A DNA stretch of 64,000 nucleotides from Aurantiochytrium sp. KH105. Lineage: Eukaryota; Sar; Bigyra; Thraustochytrida; Thraustochytriidae. Shown piece after piece: positions 19,906 to 29,830 of this stretch. Every line of letters begins with the position of its first letter. The stretch's first letter is position 1. The translations under genes and the position numbers were made by a program. The stretch covers positions 1 through 64,000 of the forward strand of contig BGKB01000216.1 of NCBI GenBank assembly GCA_003116975.1, written 5' to 3'. The notes under the pieces are model-generated. The model worked only from the letters and a program-made list of their open reading frames with translations. It was not told the DNA's origin and made no database searches.

Positions 19906-22530
19906 TTACCTCGACGTCTTGAGCAGCCTACGCGCTCTGTCCTGCTCGCCGCGGCACAGGCAGAGATACACGAGCAAGCGCATGGCGTGCGCAAAGTCTG
20001 GGACCATGTCGAGCGCCCGCAGGAGGAGTCGCTCGGCCTCTGCGAGGTCGCTCTTGAGAATACGGACGAGAGCAAGGTTGGTGCAAAGTGCAGCGCGCGC
20101 CCGTTCGGCGGCAGGGCCAAGCAGAGGGCTGCTGCCCGAAAGATCTTGCTCGCCTCGCGCATTAGCAAGTTCGACTTCCATCGCTTTGGCAACGTGATCA
20201 AGAGCAGGCTTAAAACTGTCGCCCTCCATTGCGCCACTCCGGAGACTCGCCTCCGCGCAGTACGCATGTGCGGCTGCGAGGCCTGTGGCGTCCAGGGTCT
20301 GTTTGGCATCAGCAGAAGAACCTGCAAGATCCACAACCTCGCGGCTCGAACGATATGCCAGCGCCCAATCGCCGACTTGGAGAGCAAGATACGACTGGCA
20401 TAGAAGCGCGGTCTGTCGCATGGCGAGGACCTGGAAACGAGAAACGTCTCCACTCGAGTCGAGGCCTGCAACGGACTGCTTGCTGTTGCTGGCGTCACCG
20501 CCGTTCTTTACGCCGTTTACATCAGAGGCGCCAGCCGAGGACGACGCTGCAGCAGCCGCAGCAGCAGCAGCAGCCGCAGCAGCAGCCGCAGCAGCAGAAG
20601 AGGCGTCGCCCTCGGAAGCGCCGCCAACCGCCGACTTTCTCGCCTGCGCCGCCGAGGAAGAGGGTCCGCTCGGTGGAGAGCCGTCCTCGAGAATGTTGAG
20701 CAGGTAAAGTACATGGCACGTTGCGCGAATGCCGCTCTCCAGGCTGACCCCAGAGGCAAGCAGGCTGTGCGCCCCGGCGACTGTTGCGGGCTCGGCCGGG
20801 GCCGGCGCACCGCTGACACGCGCATGCTTGCCGCCCGACTTGGCTGCCTTGGACTTGGTCTTTTTCGTAGAGGCTGAGCTTTTGCCTTCCGGCGCCGGAG
20901 ACTGAGACGCAGGGCCTTCGCTCGAGGCTTCGTCTGCGCCGAGTCCAGCACCTGAAGTGAGCAAGATGCGCCGCTCCGCGCCCTCGCCAATAACGCTATG
21001 CAAGAGCCCAGCCCGGCCGTCTCGCTCCGAGGTCTGCGCGTGTGCCATGACCACGCACTCTGCCACGTGAAGCCACAGACGCGGACGGTGGTAGGCAGCA
21101 GGCGCGGCGCGCATGAAACTCTCATATGCAAGCGTGGGTTTACCGCAGTGCAAAAGCTGCACCGCCAAATTGAAGGCGATTTCGGGGCTGCACTGTTCGG
21201 CATCCTGTTTCGCAGCTTCGAGAGCCTTGGCAAAGATGACAGCCGCGCAATGATGGCGACCACGCTGGTGCTGAATGCACCCCATATTGTTGAGCGCCAC
21301 ACTTTGGCTCAAGCCTTTCGTGGAGGCCTCCTCGAGGTGCTTGGAGCATGTCTCGTAGTCTTCAGCCAGATAGGCGACGTTGGCACGCAGGCATTCAGCA
21401 ATGGCAGCCTGGCCAAGCGCGTCCCCATCGGCGCGAGGCTGGACGCCGCTATGGTCTGTCGAAGAAAGCTTGAGACCCTCCCAAGCTTGAGACTCTGGCG
21501 AAGAGACAGCCTTGCCAGAATCCGTGCTTCCTTGCGGTAAGAGGGCATCCAGGTTACGCGCCGAAGCCTTTGTCATTCCTGCGGCACCCGCCTGAATGAG
21601 CGTAATCTTTGCCTTGTAGTTGGCAAGTCTGCTCAGCACATCATTAATCTGAGGTTCATCCCACGACCGGTGCGCCCCCTCTCCAGCGCGTGATTGCTGC
21701 TGCTGGTGGTGGTCCTGCTTGTCAGCGTTCACGTCGCTCTTGGTATCGGCGCCAGAAGTGTTTGTCTCGGCGCCGCCGCTCGATCCGGCTACAACACCTG
21801 TTGAAAGGTTTTTATGGCCATTAAAAGCGTGGGGTTTCTCCAAATAATCAATCACACTTTGCGCTTGCTCGGCGACATGGCCAACCAATAGGCCACCTTC
21901 GCTTGGCCCTGCGCCGCGTGCAATGAGGGTGTACACATCGAGAAGAAGAAAGCAAATGCAGAGTGCCAAGCCCTCATCCAGAGCATCAATGTAGCGAAAG
22001 AGGTTTTCGAGCAGATCCAACGCCGATCGCCACTGGCGCTTGTTTGCTTGCACCACCGCACGGTTGTACATTGCATACGCTGCGTCAGGGTGGAAGCGCG
22101 TCTTGGATGCGATGCCGTCGCCAGTGCTGTTTGCGTTTTCTCCTTGCCGTTGTTCGCCGCCGGGACCGCTCTCCTTGGACGCGCCCGCGCTGGATTTGGC
22201 GTTTTCCTCGTTGAGCAGCTCCGACACCTTGTCGATCTTTTCAAGCAGTTGGCTCGAGTCTGGATTCTTGGCCGAGGCAAATGCCGCGAGCGCGGCATTG
22301 TGCATGACCTTGGCGGTCGCTGACCGCGTGTCGCCATCTCCCGCCGCCTGTTTCTCCACCTGCTTGCCAAGATTTTCCAGCGTCGAGGAGCACTCCGCAA
22401 AGCTCCTCTTGCTCCACTGCTCGCCGGCCTTTTGTGCTAGCTCGGCATGCTGCTGCTGCTGCTGCTGCTGCTGCGACTGCGGCTGCTGCGGCTGCTGCGG
22501 CTGCTGCGGCTGCTGCTGCTTGCCCGCCAT
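19906..22530 (-). CDS. CNOT10: CCR4-NOT complex subunit 10 (TPR protein)
   Basis: 874 residues. The family is a TPR subunit of the CCR4-NOT deadenylase that pairs with CNOT11. Seen: a Gln/Pro-rich head (about 1-28), helical repeats with the family-typical stretch FHPDAAYAMYNRAVV followed by ALDLLENLF and LALCICFLLLDVY (about 145-205). Further on are LRANVAYLAEDYETC, LNNMGCIQHQRG and NLAVQLLHCGKP (about 380-470), and C-terminal TPRs ending at RRLLKTSR. Low-complexity inserts separate the repeats, notably a pure alanine run at about 635-655 (bases 20540-20600). The length is close to animal CNOT10 (about 740) plus these inserts. The divergent neighbour is the DOT1-like gene. The identification is by motif order and I consider it good. 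Confidence 0.82.
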   Translation of the reverse strand: MAGKQQQPQQPQQPQQPQSQQQQQQQQHAELAQKAGEQWSKRSFAECSSTLENLGKQVEKQAAGDGDTRSATAKVMHNAALAAFASAKNPDSSQLLEKIDKVSELLNEENAKSSAGASKESGPGGEQRQGENANSTGDGIASKTRFHPDAAYAMYNRAVVQANKRQWRSALDLLENLFRYIDALDEGLALCICFLLLDVYTLIARGAGPSEGGLLVGHVAEQAQSVIDYLEKPHAFNGHKNLSTGVVAGSSGGAETNTSGADTKSDVNADKQDHHQQQQSRAGEGAHRSWDEPQINDVLSRLANYKAKITLIQAGAAGMTKASARNLDALLPQGSTDSGKAVSSPESQAWEGLKLSSTDHSGVQPRADGDALGQAAIAECLRANVAYLAEDYETCSKHLEEASTKGLSQSVALNNMGCIQHQRGRHHCAAVIFAKALEAAKQDAEQCSPEIAFNLAVQLLHCGKPTLAYESFMRAAPAAYHRPRLWLHVAECVVMAHAQTSERDGRAGLLHSVIGEGAERRILLTSGAGLGADEASSEGPASQSPAPEGKSSASTKKTKSKAAKSGGKHARVSGAPAPAEPATVAGAHSLLASGVSLESGIRATCHVLYLLNILEDGSPPSGPSSSAAQARKSAVGGASEGDASSAAAAAAAAAAAAAAAAASSSAGASDVNGVKNGGDASNSKQSVAGLDSSGDVSRFQVLAMRQTALLCQSYLALQVGDWALAYRSSREVVDLAGSSADAKQTLDATGLAAAHAYCAEASLRSGAMEGDSFKPALDHVAKAMEVELANARGEQDLSGSSPLLGPAAERARAALCTNLALVRILKSDLAEAERLLLRALDMVPDFAHAMRLLVYLCLCRGEQDRARRLLKTSR

Positions 22531-23950
22531 CTCGCCTGCCTCGGCCCGCGGCTCCCGCGCTGCGCCGCGAGGGCTCGCAAGATGGATGGATGGATGAATG
22601 AATGGGCCAGATCAGATCTTCCGCGGCCGACTGCGCTGCCCGTCGCGAGAGCGCGCCCGGCAGCCGCGCGGGCCCCGGGCCTGCTGCCGCCGCTCCCGCC
22701 GCTGCTGCGCGCACGCGGCCCCGCCCTCGCGCCGCGCCGCCCGCGCGGCTTCGGTCTCGGTCTCGATCTCTCTCTGCGTCGCTCTTCTGCTTCGCGCCGG
22801 GGCCGCCGCCCGCCACTGCGCCAAACCGCCCCGCAAGTCGCCTATCCGCCGCACAGCCCACTTGCCGCGCCGCCATAGCGCACTTGCCCGCCTGCCCGCC
22901 CGCCGCGCCGCGCAAACCCGCCGCAAGTCGCCTATGCGCGCCCGCAAGTGGGCTATAGCCGCTGCACACTGTAGCGCTGCGCTGCGCCACACAGCACACC
23001 GTCTGTCTGTCTCTCCCTCCCTCGATCCGCTGGCCATAGCCAGGCCTCCGCGTCTCCCGATGATGTTCTTCTAGGAGGTCGAGCCGGGCCCCGCTCTCGA
23101 GCCGCGCTCTGCGATGGACGCTGGTAGCAGTTTGGAGGCAGAGACGGGAGGAGGGAGGAAGGGAGGGCCGAGGTGCGGCCAGCGTGTCTTCGAGGAGAAC
23201 GAGCAACCTGCCTGAAGATAGGCTATACCCGTCAAAGTTCTCCTCTTTTCGCCGCCGTCCACACACAAAGAGGACCTCGAGGCCAAACGACCGGCCCCCC
23301 GACACGAGATCTGCCCTGCCCCCCGCTGTCCATTCAATGCCGTTTACCATTTTTGAATTTCCCCCCAAAACCGCCCAGGGGGCTCCGTAGACAGCGCTGG
23401 GTGGAGTAAATAATACTCGATCGTAATTGTATAAGTGCACCCAGCGGCGAGGTGGGGAGAGGCACGGACTCGCAGACTGCCCTTAAAGTCTAACCGTGGC
23501 GCACGGTGGCCTGCTCGGTGAGCAAGAGAAGGGGGTGAGCAAGTAAGTGCGCTTCCGCGAGCGTGCGGCGCTGCGCATGAGAAGGCCAAGAAGATAGATT
23601 GATCAATTCGATGCAGCAAAGCGATATCCCTCCCTCACTCTCTCTTTTTCATTCGGACGCTTGACGGTCCTCGCCAGAACACGGCCTTGGCCTTTGCGCA
23701 CGCCAGGGAGACCTTCGCGCGGCGCGATTTGAACGGGAAGAAGAAAAGGAAAAAGTCGAAGCCCGTTGCTCACGCACGCACGCACGCACGCGAGTACGCA
23801 CGCATCCGCATTCTTTCGTTCAAGTCCGAGAGCCTGGGACTCGAGAATCTAACCACCATACATACATACACACGAACCATTGTACGTGAGCAGTGATAGC
23901 GTGGCAACTTTCAACTGAGATTGATTCCTTTGGCGCGTCAGCATTCCGCC
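22531..23950. promoter_or_regulatory. Divergent promoter region of CNOT10 and the DOT1-like gene
   Basis: This 1.4-kb GC-rich interval separates two divergent genes and must hold both promoters. At 22820-22960 there are two copies of CGCAAGTCGCCTAT, about 90 bases apart. Inverted and partial versions lie between and beside them (CCCACTTGCC, GCGCACTTGCCC, CGCAAGTGGGCTAT). The shared core is GCAAGT/ACTTGC. A (CACG)n run lies at 23769-23792. No gene was found; the long frames here are shadows. Confidence 0.5.
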
Positions 23951-25882
23951 ATGCCACGTACACGGCGCACAGCGCGCCGCGAGGCTCTCGCCGCATCATC
24001 ACCATCCACAACGAAAGGTGGCCTTCAGACAAGCAGCACTGTCCGCACCACTAAACAAGTGACCATTGTTGAGACCAAGACCTCGGGTACCACGACGACG
24101 GTGGCGGCGGCCAAGACGCAATCAAAATTGACGAAATCTTCGAAAAGCACCACCAAGCCCCCCGCGCGGAGCACGGTTAGAAAGTCTCGCGTGGCAAGTG
24201 TTGCCAGCGGCGTTGCCACAGCCTTCAAGAGCCCGCGTAAGACCAAGCCTTCGCGTCGTCAGGCCAAGCCTGAAGCCGCATCGAAAGCAACAGTGACCGA
24301 AAGTGCCCCGTCTTCTCCTCGAAAGAATGTCCAGGCAAGAACTGTTGCTGCACCGGCCACACCAGAACGCAAGCCGACAAGCACTTCCTCATCTACTGCC
24401 TCGAAAACGTTTTCATCCCCTGAACAATACCGTGTTCGAAAGAGTCTCACAGGCGCAGGGACGCCCCTCCACGCTTCGCCCATCACGCCCGGCCGCAAGA
24501 AGAACCTCACGGCCTCGCTTCGCAAGAGCACGTTGCCGCAATCGTCTGCGAAGAAGTCGGCAACGAAAACGCGCCTCGCAGCGCCTGGACCTCAACCGAC
24601 CGCAAGTTCAAGCTCCGATGAGTACCAGGAACTGGACCGCAAGATCCACCTCAAGATGCTTTACTCTTTGATTCGACGAAAGACGGGCGCTCTTGGAGGC
24701 GGTGGCGCAGGTGGAGCCATTTACGGTGAGGTCACCCAGGAGAGCTTCCAGCGAGTCGTGGACGTGCTCGTGGCACAGTGCGGGCTCAACACGGAGTCCG
24801 TCTTCCTTGACATTGGAGCAGGTCTCGGCAAGCCCAACTTTCACGTGGCCATCTCCCCTGGCGTCAAGCAATCGCTCGGTGTCGAGCTGATCGGTGGTCG
24901 CTGGTGGCAGTCCGTGTATCTTCTGGATCAATGTCTGAGCGAACGCACGTTGAGGCCGTACGCGAGCAAGGTCTTCTTTGCGCATGCCAACGTGACAGAC
25001 ATGAAAGAGTTCGAGCCGACTACGCATGTATACAGCTTCAACCGCGGCTTCCCACCCGAGGCCATGGAGGCCGTGGCACGCGCCTTTCATGCGAGTTCCA
25101 CCGCGGAATTTTTCATCTGCTTTGACAAGCCCAAGGTCCTCGAGGGCTATGGCTTTCGCATCGAGCTTGTCGACTTCGTTCCGACCAAAATGGCGGGCTC
25201 CGGGGAACAGCATCGCTGCTACGTATACCGCCGTACGGACCGCCGTCACCTTCGTGGCAAACGAGAAACGTCAATGTCTGCATCGACGGCGGCAGACTCG
25301 TCTGCTGCGGCGACATCGTCGTCACCAGCAAGCCATTTGCAGGCGCTTGCAAATGCGCCAGCCTTGGTAAACAAGGACACCAAGCCGCGTGGCAAGGCAC
25401 CTCGCTCACCCGCGCTGTTTGCTTTGGCGCGCACACCGATTCGTACGCGCGCGTACAACAAGCTGAAAAAGACCCCGAGGAGAGCTTCATCTGAAAGTAG
25501 CGGGAGCAGTAGCAGCGCGGGCAGTGTGAGCGCCAGCAGCGACGAGGACGAGGAGGAAGCGGGCGCTGGATTGACCGCAAAGGCTCTCAACTTTGACAGC
25601 GTTGATGACGAGCAAGGAAGCGAGGACATAAACACCCTCGGGGATAAGGTCGAGTCGAAGATGACACTGAATGCAGCCAGATCGGACGTCTTCACTCTCG
25701 TGCAGCCGCCCAAAGACATTGATTACGCACCACACGTGCCACATTCTGACTCGTACATGCAGGGTTTGGAACTCATGTCTTCAAGCGTTCTTTTGTACCA
25801 AAGCTGGGTCCGTGATCAGATCGGGCTCCATCGTAGCGATCGCGCATCGCGGAGCTCCTCCCGGAGACTGGGCCGAAGGTGA
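23951..25882 (+). CDS. DOT1-domain class I methyltransferase
   Basis: 643 residues from the first ATG at 23951. The N-terminal ~215 residues are Lys/Arg/Ser/Thr-rich and probably disordered, which suits nucleic acid or nucleosome contact. A DOT1-like fold follows: an IYGE segment near residue 258, the AdoMet-binding motif I as FLDIGAGLGKPN at about 285-297 (acidic Asp 287), a motif II glutamate in LGVELIGGRWWQS, and VYSFNRGFPPE where canonical DOT1 has NNFAF. The C-terminal 200 residues are acidic and Ser-rich. DOT1 enzymes methylate histone H3 Lys79, but the changed NNFAF-type loop leaves the substrate open. Divergent from CNOT10. Confidence 0.72.
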   Translation: MPRTRRTARREALAASSPSTTKGGLQTSSTVRTTKQVTIVETKTSGTTTTVAAAKTQSKLTKSSKSTTKPPARSTVRKSRVASVASGVATAFKSPRKTKPSRRQAKPEAASKATVTESAPSSPRKNVQARTVAAPATPERKPTSTSSSTASKTFSSPEQYRVRKSLTGAGTPLHASPITPGRKKNLTASLRKSTLPQSSAKKSATKTRLAAPGPQPTASSSSDEYQELDRKIHLKMLYSLIRRKTGALGGGGAGGAIYGEVTQESFQRVVDVLVAQCGLNTESVFLDIGAGLGKPNFHVAISPGVKQSLGVELIGGRWWQSVYLLDQCLSERTLRPYASKVFFAHANVTDMKEFEPTTHVYSFNRGFPPEAMEAVARAFHASSTAEFFICFDKPKVLEGYGFRIELVDFVPTKMAGSGEQHRCYVYRRTDRRHLRGKRETSMSASTAADSSAAATSSSPASHLQALANAPALVNKDTKPRGKAPRSPALFALARTPIRTRAYNKLKKTPRRASSESSGSSSSAGSVSASSDEDEEEAGAGLTAKALNFDSVDDEQGSEDINTLGDKVESKMTLNAARSDVFTLVQPPKDIDYAPHVPHSDSYMQGLELMSSSVLLYQSWVRDQIGLHRSDRASRSSSRRLGRR

Positions 25883-26242
25883 CAGAGCCTGCACAAATAC
25901 ACAAATCGTCTCCTCCCTGTCTATTAGATTTCGCCGAAGCGAGTGATCCATCCTTACTTTCTTTCCAGACATGCCTTTTTTGTCTTGTCTTGTCTTCTCT
26001 TGTCTCGTTTTGCGACGATCCGTTCTGATCGATACACCTTCTTTCTTTTGATAAATCGCGCACGGCATACATATCTCGCCTCTTTCAAGAAAAATAGAGA
26101 TGACCGCGGTCTGAAATCAAAATAATGAAAGAAATGACTACGACAGCGTTTCGCGTGGCAACGTTTGGTTTAGACCGTGTATACGCAATGTGTTAGGTAC
26201 TTTTTTTGTATTGAGAAACGTACGTCAGCCCGTATGATGGGT
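25883..26242. other. Convergent 3' region of the DOT1-like gene and the Nudix gene
   Basis: A TGTCTTGTCT repeat lies at 25980-26005. Nothing else was recognised. Confidence 0.4.
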
Positions 26243-27337
26243 TTACAGGGCGCTGGCCTTGGGATGTGCCGCAAGCCAAGATTCATGCGTAGGCTCCTCC
26301 TCGAGGTTGCACTCCCACTTGTAGCCTCCGCTGCCAAAGGGAATGCTGCAGTGAATGCGACGCACATCACTGGCATCGCCCGGGTAGTCAGGATGCTTGG
26401 CATCGCCCGGGTAAACAAGCGTAAGGCGATCGTTGACTTTCGAAGGAATGGCATGCGGCTGGATGGGAAGGCGCGGCTTGCGCTGGGCTGCAGCATCAAT
26501 GAGGTCGTTCACTTGGGCAAACTCGCTCAATGCAGAGAGAACGTAGAATTGTGGAGGCAGCAAGGCCATCTTGCCTGCAGCGTGCCGGTCAAGCGCCTCA
26601 CGCGGTGAGGCCCAAGTGTACCGCACGGTTTCGCCACCGTCGAGAGAGATTTCTGCATTATCGACCACGGCGACAAAGAAATTTGCGTGAAAGCGGTGCT
26701 TTTCGATGACTGGCGTGATGAAGGTGATCCAATAGTGCAGAGCGGAAAGCGCGGGCGCCTGGCGGTATTTTTCCAGCATCGGTTTGAATTGGGCTGCATC
26801 GTCATGGACGCGTTTTTGCCATTCCTTGGTCTCCTCCTTTGAAATGACAACAGCTTGCGCGTGGCCAGGCTTGTTGTCTTGCGCTGTGAGTAGAACGCCA
26901 GCTTCTTCAAAAAGCTCACGAATCCCGGTGAGCTTGGCGGCGTCCACGTTGTCTTGGCCTCCATATGCGGAGGCAACGCCTGCATCGCCATCCTCCGCGA
27001 CACCGCCCGGAAACACGTACATGGACGAGAAGGCTTTCATCTTGGAGGATCTTTGCGCGAGCAGAACCTCAAAATCATTCTCTGCGGCTGCCTTGGCGCC
27101 CTTGGTGACCCCCGCGCGCTCCGCAGAGCTCTTGACGCCTGCCGACGGCGCCTGCTTTCTGCGCAGGAGTACCACGGACGCCGAGAGTCTCGGCGCCGCT
27201 TGCGTCGTTGCCTTGCTCGTCATCTTGACCCCGCGTCTCGCACTGGCGTCGCGCTGCGTGTTTGCTGCGCTGCTGCTGCCGCGAGCGCGGATCGTCCTGT
27301 CCGCCGCCCGCGCCATGGATCGGCATGACCCCATCAT
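26243..27337 (-). CDS. NUDT19-like Nudix hydrolase
   Basis: 364 residues from the ATG at 27337; in-frame ATGs 1 and 7 codons later are also possible starts. The Nudix signature is present as two parts, VFPGGVAEDGDAG and RELFEEAGVLL, separated by an insertion so that the spacing is longer than GX5EX7REUXEEXGU. A split box of this kind is typical of the NUDT19/RP2 group (coenzyme A diphosphatases). Downstream, WITFITPVIEKHRFHANFFVAVV and the LLPPQFYVL region also fit that group. The N-terminus is Arg/Ser/Ala-rich, perhaps a targeting peptide, while the C-terminus SAL only weakly resembles a peroxisomal PTS1. Substrate is not determined by sequence alone. Confidence 0.78.
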   Translation of the reverse strand: MMGSCRSMARAADRTIRARGSSSAANTQRDASARRGVKMTSKATTQAAPRLSASVVLLRRKQAPSAGVKSSAERAGVTKGAKAAAENDFEVLLAQRSSKMKAFSSMYVFPGGVAEDGDAGVASAYGGQDNVDAAKLTGIRELFEEAGVLLTAQDNKPGHAQAVVISKEETKEWQKRVHDDAAQFKPMLEKYRQAPALSALHYWITFITPVIEKHRFHANFFVAVVDNAEISLDGGETVRYTWASPREALDRHAAGKMALLPPQFYVLSALSEFAQVNDLIDAAAQRKPRLPIQPHAIPSKVNDRLTLVYPGDAKHPDYPGDASDVRRIHCSIPFGSGGYKWECNLEEEPTHESWLAAHPKASAL

Positions 27338-27619
27338 CGTCCCATCGTGGTGGCGATCTGATCTTCAATGAATGGGTTTTGTACGAGGTATGCTACTCTT
27401 AGGCCTAGTAGGCCTACTACTAGCAAGCAGCATCATCTTTTTCGAAGCGAAAGGGAAAAAGATCAGGGAACACGGGGATTTCCCTTCGTGCAGTGCCTCA
27501 CATGTCAGTACTTGAAGCAACAGCCGCATCGCACGCAAGACCAGACGCTTTGCAGTCCGCAACCTTGATGCCGCCCACGTCGCTATCGCTGCATTTGCTC
27601 TTCTTGCGGACGTTCGAGG

Positions 27620-29830
27620 ATGAGGGCCGAAGAACACGGTATTAGTAGTAGCAGCTGCAGCTGCAAAGGCTACTGCAGCTCCATGCACGGCGTCAACGAG
27701 CAGCTGCAGGAGCAGAACCAGCAGAACCTGCAGCAAAATCATGAAAAGCATCATCGTGCGGCGAGGGTACCGTCACAGTCGTCGCCTCCGAGAAGCTCTG
27801 CAGCTGCAGCTGGTACTGGGTCTGCAAATGGCAACGACAAGGCCTTTCAGAATTCACAATACGATAACCTTTATATGCAGTTCTCGAGCGCGTTTATAAG
27901 GCAAGATCTTGTAGCGTTTCGAGACCTCCTCGAAGATACCCTTCGCGAGCTCAAGGATGCTCATCGTGAAAAAGCAGCTGCAGCTGCAGGCACAGCTGCA
28001 GATGCAGATGCGGATGGTAAAAGCCACTCTGAAGCCACTGCCGAGCAAGAACAGCAGCTGCAGCAGCTGCAGCAGGCTCAGAAGATCTCGACACTCAAAA
28101 AAGAGCTTTCTAACGCCAAGCAAACAAACGAAAGTCTTCGCGGACGCAAGCAGCTGCTGCAGCAGCGGGACCAGCAGCTGCAGCAGCGAGACCAGCAGCT
28201 GCAGCAGCGAGACCAGCAGCTGCAGCAGCTGCGGCAACAACTGCAGAAGCAGCAGCACGAGCTGCAGCAGCACAATTCACCTGCCTTAGACGGACAGCAG
28301 CAGCAGCTGCAGAGTGTGGAAACTACAAGTAGCAGCTGCAGCTGCAGCGGAATGGAGCACAACACGGTTTCAACAGCTTCTACCACCATGTCTTCGAGCT
28401 CGAGCACGGCCGAGAGCGAGGGCCGGTCCAAAAAGCGCAAGACGTACAGCGAGAGCGACAAGACATACATCATCCGTGCCGACGAGAACGATGGCCGACA
28501 GGCGGCCATGGTCTTAGCTGACCAAATTGGTATGCCGAGGAAAACTGCGAGAAACCTCCTGGTGCGCTACAAGAATAAGGGAGACTCTGTCGTTCATGAC
28601 AAGCGGTTTGATACCGGTGTTCCCGCGCGCAACACAAAGCGAGAAGCGTGGCATGTCGACATCATATGCGATTGGCTTCGCTGGGATGCGACAATAACAT
28701 TGAAAGCACTTTTGGAAATGCTCAACGTTGAAATTGGACGTCGTATTCTCTGCGAAGAGCGCGATAAGAAGTGTGCGACTTGTCTACATCTTTTAGCAGA
28801 AGAAGAGCGCATGCCTGGCCACCCACTGGATGTACATGATCGCATGAGGGACGCTTGCGATGAAGCGAAAGAAACCTTCGCCAAAAAGTTCATCCATGAC
28901 GAACGAACAATTCGCAGTTGGCTATACGATAAGCCCGTCTGTTATTCGCGGAAGGCTGTCGTGGAACAGAAGTCTTCCGCAAACACTGCGGAAAACATGC
29001 GCAAGCGCCTCGAATTCGCAAAAGTACTTGATGGATGTATCCGATCCGCCAATGACTACTATCTCCTCTTCATGGATGAAATGCCTTTCTACTCGACCAT
29101 GTCATGTACTAAGGGGCGTTCGCGGAAGGGAGAGCGAGCCGTCGTTCTTTTACCTCCTGAGAGCAGCACGACAAACCGATTGCAGGCTGCCATGACAGTG
29201 AACCCTGAACATGGTCTTATTTACGGACAGACGTTTGCTCCTGTCAGGCGCTCGCGGAGTTGGTCGGCGCAGTACGGCAGAGATGAATTCAAAAAGTACC
29301 TCTATGGCCTTTTCGAAACTCTCATGTATGAGGGAAATCGCAGAATCAACGTCAAGTACGCGGAGGCAATCAGGAACAAGCACATTAAGCTAATTTGGGA
29401 CAACGCACCAGATCACGGGTCTCGGATCAAGGCCGCGGACACGGAACATGGTATTCCCGAAAGCGTCAAGCCTGAAAATTTTGATGAATTTGTGTCCTTC
29501 GCGCAAGAGCGCGGGGCGACCGTGCAGATTGTTTTTGCCGCGCCAATCTCACCCCATTTGAACTTGTGCGAGTTCTACAATCGCGTGCTCCGAATTTATG
29601 CAAACGCAGAACGAACTGAATCTGAAGTGCGAACGGCACTTCTGCAAGCGCGGCCTCGCGGTCAAACGATCGAAAACAGAGTTTCAATGCTCGAAGAAAT
29701 CGTCCGGGGGGGTATGCAAAAGCTGAAGTACGAACGCGGACCTTTGAATGGGTCGATGTACACGTTGAAAAACACAATGCAAAAAGTCATGGAGAACGAT
29801 GGGTATTTAGACTGGCATTGGATCAATTAA
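27620..29830 (+). CDS. Tc1/mariner-type DDE transposase with Gln-rich coiled-coil head
   Basis: 736 residues, no stops. Residues 1-270 are Gln-rich and coiled-coil-like, including three perfect-length QQRDQQL units. Residues about 275-350 look like a helix-turn-helix region (TYSESDKTYIIRAD, MPRKTARNLLVRYKNKG). The catalytic core shows LLFMDEMPFYS (Asp 486), KLIWDNAPDH (Asp 594) and PISPHLNLCEFYN (Glu 651), the DDE pattern of the IS630/Tc1/mariner superfamily. The last Asp-Glu interval is 56 residues, longer than the DD34-DD41 spacing of well-known families. I saw no convincing terminal inverted repeats nearby. The intact frame suggests a young insertion or a retained host gene; I cannot decide which. 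Confidence 0.8.
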   Translation: MRAEEHGISSSSCSCKGYCSSMHGVNEQLQEQNQQNLQQNHEKHHRAARVPSQSSPPRSSAAAAGTGSANGNDKAFQNSQYDNLYMQFSSAFIRQDLVAFRDLLEDTLRELKDAHREKAAAAAGTAADADADGKSHSEATAEQEQQLQQLQQAQKISTLKKELSNAKQTNESLRGRKQLLQQRDQQLQQRDQQLQQRDQQLQQLRQQLQKQQHELQQHNSPALDGQQQQLQSVETTSSSCSCSGMEHNTVSTASTTMSSSSSTAESEGRSKKRKTYSESDKTYIIRADENDGRQAAMVLADQIGMPRKTARNLLVRYKNKGDSVVHDKRFDTGVPARNTKREAWHVDIICDWLRWDATITLKALLEMLNVEIGRRILCEERDKKCATCLHLLAEEERMPGHPLDVHDRMRDACDEAKETFAKKFIHDERTIRSWLYDKPVCYSRKAVVEQKSSANTAENMRKRLEFAKVLDGCIRSANDYYLLFMDEMPFYSTMSCTKGRSRKGERAVVLLPPESSTTNRLQAAMTVNPEHGLIYGQTFAPVRRSRSWSAQYGRDEFKKYLYGLFETLMYEGNRRINVKYAEAIRNKHIKLIWDNAPDHGSRIKAADTEHGIPESVKPENFDEFVSFAQERGATVQIVFAAPISPHLNLCEFYNRVLRIYANAERTESEVRTALLQARPRGQTIENRVSMLEEIVRGGMQKLKYERGPLNGSMYTLKNTMQKVMENDGYLDWHWIN
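28160..28222 (+). repeat. Three 21-base coding repeats in the transposase head
   Basis: Three consecutive copies of a 21-base unit CAGCAGCGRGACCAGCAGCTG encode QQRDQQL each, a heptad that can extend a coiled coil. The copies differ by one base. Confidence 0.9.

Noticed and set aside
22241-23440. 399-codon minus-strand frame overlapping the CNOT10 start
   Set aside because: Low-complexity Ala/Arg translation of GC-rich promoter DNA.
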